Shown one piece after another: positions 52,501 through 58,500 of a stretch of DNA of 64,000 nt. The DNA is from Thaumatotibia leucotreta (Eukaryota > Arthropoda > Insecta > Lepidoptera > Tortricidae): NCBI GenBank assembly GCA_025490895.1, contig JALPQI010003464.1, positions 25,261-89,260 of the forward strand, written 5' to 3'. A model generated the notes under the pieces. The model searched no databases, was not told the origin of the DNA, and saw only the letters and a list, made by a program, of their open reading frames with translations. The position numbers and the translations under genes are program-made. How positions within the stretch are numbered: the stretch's first letter is position 1; each line of letters opens with the position of its first letter.

Positions 52501-55500
52501 GACTGGTGAGCCAACTGACACTGTTCTATACACGCAGTCTGCTACAGCTGTGGCGCCGGGAGCTATACGAGCCGCTCAACCGACTGGTGAGCCAACTGAC
52601 ACTGTTCTATACACAGTCTGCTACAGCTGTGGCGCCGGGAGCTATACGAGCCGCTCATCCCGGACGCTCAACCGACTGGTGAGCCAACTGACACTGTTCT
52701 ATACAGTCTGCTACAGCTGTGGCGCCGGGAGCTATACGAGCCGCTCAACCGACTGGTGAGCCAACTGACACTGTTCTATACACGCAGTCTGCTACAGCTG
52801 TGGCGCCGGGAGCTATACGAGCCGCTCAACAGACTGGTGAGCCAACTGACACTGTTCTATACACGCAGTCTGCTACAGCTGTGGCGCCGGGAGCTATACG
52901 AGCCGCTCAACCGACTGGTGAGCCAACTGACACTGTTCTATACACGCAGTCTCCTACAGCTGTGGCGCCGGGAGCTATACGAGCCGCTCAACCGACTGGT
53001 GAGCCAACTGACACTGTTCTATACACGCAGTCTGCTACAGCTGTGGCGCCGGGAGCTATACGAGCCGCTCATCCCGGACGCTCAACCGACTTGTGAACCA
53101 ACTGACACTGTTCTATACACGCAGTCTGCTACAGCTGTGGCGCCGGGAGCTATACGAGCCGCTCAACCGACTGGTGAGCCAACTGACACTGTTATATACA
53201 CGCAGTCTGCTACAGCTGTGGCGCCGGGAGCTATACGAGCCGCTCAACCGACTGGTGAGCCAACTGACACTGTTATATACACGCAGTCTGCTACAGCTGT
53301 GGCGCCGGGAGCTATACGAGCCGCTCAACCGACTGGTGAGCCAACTGACACTGTTATATACACGCAGTCTGCTACAGCTGTGGCGCCGGGAGCTATACGA
53401 GCCGCTCAACCGACTGGTGAGCCAACTGACACTGTTCTATACACGCAGTCTGCTACAGCTGTGGCGCCGGGAGCTATACGAGCCGCTCAACCGACTGGTG
53501 AGCCAACTGACACTGTTCTATACACGCAGTCTGCTACAGCTGTGGCGCCGGGAGCTATACGAGCCGCTCATCCCGGACGCTCAACCGACTGGTGAGTCAA
53601 CTGACACTGTTCTATACACGCAGTCTGCTACAGCTGTGGCGCCGGGAGCTATACGAGCCGCTCAACCGACTGGTGAGCCAACTGACACTGTTCTATACAC
53701 GCAGTCTGCTACAGCTGTGGCGCCGGGAGCTATACGAGCCGCTCAACCGACTGGTGAGTCAACTGACACTGTTCTATACACGCAGTCTGCTACAGCTGTG
53801 GCGCCGGGAGCTATACGAGCCGCTCATCCCGGACGCGCTGTATTATGAAACCGGAATCAGAAAGGGATTCGAGAGTACTGTTGACACAACAAATGACTTA
53901 ATATTTACCAAGAAAAGAGTTGTTTATAGATGTAGTGAGTGATTAATTAATCTATTGACTATGTTTTTGCACTTAAAGCATAAATACATGAATATAACTA
54001 TGAGTATATCCTAGATTGACTTATACACTGTTGTGGCAACAGTACTTTCGAATCCCATTCTAATCGTGGTTTGATAATACGCGCCGTGCGTGGCGTGCTC
54101 AACCGACTGGTGAGCCAACTGACACTGTTCTGGCAGGGGGATTTCACTCCGCATTTCTCTCGCGCCGCTACAAGTACATGCCGCGCGCACCGAAAGCAGT
54201 CTGGATCAGTGTTCTTCAGATTTTCGCAGTGCTTCGACCCGGACACATGCACGTGCTTTGTTTTATCATAAAACTTTTATGTTACAAACATTCATAAATT
54301 ATTTCTAAATAATGCATCACTGCTTCTGGTACTGGGGGGCTAACACGATGTAATAATGCGATTCAGATTAGGTTCTAAACAGAATCGTAATAGGAGATCG
54401 TGGTACATATTGTTCGCCGCACTTTACGTTCCGTGTATAATCAAGATCGTTGCAGCGTCTACCGGCACTCAATCGACTACTAAGCCAAATTACGCTGTTC
54501 TATACACGCAGGAGTTATTTTCTACAGCGTCTACTTGCGTATCGAATAGTAATTACGGTGTCTTGAGCTGTAAGTAATATGTCGAGCGAAATCGGTCTAA
54601 ACGTATTTTTTCCTGATAATTCAATAAAATATGAGATGTTTAAAAGCTCAAATACATGTATGTGTTTTAGGGAATTATTGAAAAAAAAGGCAATTACTTC
54701 TCAACAACCACAACTTGACAGGTGTAATTCTGACCACATTTTGAGAATATAATGTCATGTGAACTTATCTACATTCGTCTTAGCTTCAGAGATAATGATA
54801 TATAAAAAATATATATATTTGCATCATAACGAAAAATTTACACTACCTATGAGTTTTAAAATATTTTTTTTTGTATCCGAAAATGACATAGACATCAAAA
54901 TGCATGAGTAAAATCTGTTGGTATACTCATGACCACCCTGTATGTACTAAATTCAACAACACTATCAAACCTTACTCAATACCATACTTCACTACCTACA
55001 ACGTGCCTAATAGTTTCTCGTTGACGTAGGATCGATTGAACACAAGCTGATTATGTAAATCGTTGCCAATTACGGCGTGGGACGTCTCACGCGGCGATCG
55101 CTGACCTCGCGTAGAGACGGGAAAAACTTATTCGAATTTAGAATATCAAAGAAAAAAATATTCGCGAATAGTCGGGTCTTTTCTGAGGCATGCGATTATG
55201 TGGGCTTTTGCACGTAAATTCCTCGCAAGGCACAAGTGTGGAACCTGACTAATGACGAATACAGTCCACGAATTTCTAGAGCGATTTTCATGAATAATTT
55301 CGAATTACCTTATTATTTTCTCGAAAAAGAAGAGTACTAAACTCTAAATCATTCATAAAAGATAAATGAAATGGAACAAAAATATTTGAATTATAACTAT
55401 GAGTCTCACATTGAGACTCAAACATATAAAAATATTATCGAACTGGGTTACCTGGCCCGAAATGGCTATGAAAATGCATAATATTTGCTCAGTAAGTGAC

Positions 55501-58500
55501 CTTTTCAAAAGTGAACTTATGCACAGAAAGTAGTATTTTCCGCACGTGTGCAGGAATGAATTTTCATAGTACTTTTCCGCACGGCCTGGTTGACTGCTGA
55601 GATAGTCTGGTTTTCCTCGCATAATACACAGGTTGAAATGTAGGCTTTTCTTCTAACTCGTGTCGGTTTTATAGTCACCGACACTCGTCCTGAAATAAGC
55701 CTATTTTCCACATTATCATAAATAACTATTTCACACAAATAAATACCAGTGTTTAAATAATTGTCATAGATATTTAAATAACAAATAAATATATTGCCCA
55801 TCTCTAACCACGCGTTACAGACAGCAACTATCATAATATACATACAGTGTGTGGCCTACAACCGGGGTGAAAATTTAATTGGAGCATTAATAAGCTAAGC
55901 AACAATCATTTCCACATAAGTATAGTCATTTTAAAAGATTTGGTTTTGATTTTTTGCATTTTTTTTTCTTGGAAGTTTTGTTATTATGGGTTCTTTTACT
56001 TGACTTAAAAGTTATTAATATCGTTTTTGTAACATTGAAAAATGTCACCATCAGCCTATGTTAGTCCACTGCTGGACGTAGTCCTCTCCTTTTAACTATG
56101 CGTATAGACGCATTAGGAGGTAAATGCCCATAATCACCACGCTGGGCAAGCGGATTGGCGATCGCAGTAATGTGTCCAGTGTCCACTATGATGACGCTGC
56201 TGCCCATCATCAATCTTTTATCAAATAATGGTCAGTGACACTTCAATCCCTTAGTCGACTCTTACGACACCCGCAGGAGGAGTTGGGGTGGTGACAAATG
56301 TATTCTTACTGCCGTCACCACACGGCAAATTGAAAAATGTACAAAAACTTTAAAAAAAACGTACCAAATTAGTGTAAAAATCAAACCAAAATAACTATTA
56401 TGACTCAGTAATTGGTATACTGTCTTGATGTCTTGCGACAAGCTACGATATGGTGATGCCGAGATCCAGTACTTCGGGTCCATAACTTTGAATAACAATA
56501 AATCTCCAAACTTATCAATTTTTAAACTTCGGGACCTTTACAGGATTATTGCTGATAGCCTAAGGAGTCACCCATTTAATTTTTCTCCCGTGTTCACTGT
56601 TCAAGGCCACACACTGTATTATAAGCTTAGGCCCATCGCTTCCTTCTTCGCAAAAAATCTGTCTGGCGCCTGGTAGGCTGTCATGAATTACTAAGTTATG
56701 AATTTAGCTGCCGGGTCGTCAGTGGCAAATACTGAGTCATCCACGTCGTGTGTTTTCTTATGATTAAACGATTTATGTACTACATATTTAACAAACGGAT
56801 CATAATCGCGTAAACTTACGTTTAATTTTATTCTGACGTTTCGGGCATGATGTTACACCAGTGGTCGCACGAAGATTCTCATACACAGATATGATAGTTA
56901 GATTTCTGTACTAGCCAGTTATGATACCCCATTGCTGGGCAAAGGCCTCTCCTCGTAAGGGATGATCCATTAATTACGTCACACCTCAAGGGGGAGGGAG
57001 GGGGTCCACAAAATGTGACATATCGTGACAGGGGGGAGGGAAGAGTTTTATGTTTGTGACGTCACAATCCTCACATACATAAATACATGGACATCAAGAA
57101 TAGAAAATCCAAAATCCTTGGACGAAGGAAGAATAAGTAAATTTTTTCTTCGTTAATTTGACAAACCCTTTTATGCAAATCCTAATAAAAAGTTACTTTC
57201 AAAGTGGTGTAATTTTTACCTTCCTAAACTAAAAATCTACATGTGACGTCACACTAAGAGGGGAGGATGTAGTTAATTGTGACGAAGTGTGACAAGGGGG
57301 GAGGGAGGGGTCAAAAAATCATAAAATTGGTGTGACGTAATTAATGGATGATCCCTAACCTTCAATTTCCGTAATTTTTTTCTTCACTGGTCTAGTTTTT
57401 GGTGTGGTCGAATAGCCACTTAAAATCTAAACCCAAATATATTTTTATTTTTGCAATGCAACCAATGACATTAAATAATAAATGGACGCACAGAGCCAAA
57501 CAAAAAAACCAAGAAAAGTGGCACTAAAAGTCATTTCTACCATGTTTCAGTTAAAACTAATAACGCTCACTTACAATAAACTATAATAAAAAAAAACTCA
57601 AAGAATAAAAAGCTTTGTGAAGTGGGCAATAAGTGTCAAATTTGCGAACAACACCGCAAAATAGTAGAAACTTTTTATGTTTAAGGAATAATGATGCTAT
57701 ACCGTAAGGTGACCAAATGTCAACTGTCAGAACTGAATAGCGGAGCAAAAGGACCGCAATATTTACTTCTGCAGCCCATTTTTTGGGGCCATTTTTTTGA
57801 GCTGTTTGGGGATCCACTTATATATTCTAAATCAATTAATGCAACCCCTATTGTTTAAAATGTCGATTTTTATGGTAGAGGCGATATAGGTACCGATACA
57901 GCATACAAAATAAAACAGTGCTATACTGACAGTGCTGTACTAATAAATTCAATTAGGATCAGTTTTAGTGTCAATTGTTTGATATTTAAACTCTATCTGC
58001 TTTCGTAGTTACGCGGTATTTCACTATCCCCGACGATATGTTACTGGTAAAATTTATTAAAGGATCTGTACCACTGTTTTCTGTTCCCGAGTTTGTGCCT
58101 CTTCGATCCTTAGTCTAACAGCAATCATAAAGTTGATTTATTTTCTCATTTGCTCGCCAAGCGCATTGTCTCGGGGCAACCAATTAAAGCAAATTGTGAT
58201 TACACACAGTTGTGACGGTTGTATGTAGGTCTGGGTTCAAGGCCATAGGTCATTGGTGTAAGAAAATAGCTCATTCAAACGATGAACCTGAGAGATACAG
58301 GGCATGAGGATACTGTAACAAATCTGCAATTAAAACATGTCTCGGTCCTGAGAAAAACAATCGAATATCGGAATTAAAAAAAAAACAAACCATTCTAGAT
58401 AAGTAGACTTTTAAGGACTTCAACATTCTCCGCCACCCGTAGAGGTCAGGCCAACCGCGATTATCGAAAATCGATCTGACTTTATGTCTCTCTACCGCAC

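Noticed and set aside
12233..53845. CRISPR-like arrays
   Set aside because: Repeats have no unique spacers between short identical repeats; units are whole exon pieces, and the genome is eukaryotic.
46591..53942. Long repetitive frames (e.g. 594 codons of RELYEPLNRLVSQLTLFYT-type repeats) as a structural repeat protein
   Set aside because: They are exon 17 fragments plus intron read through; the exon 17 to exon 18 junction is contiguous in the RhoGAP family, so the array is intronic.
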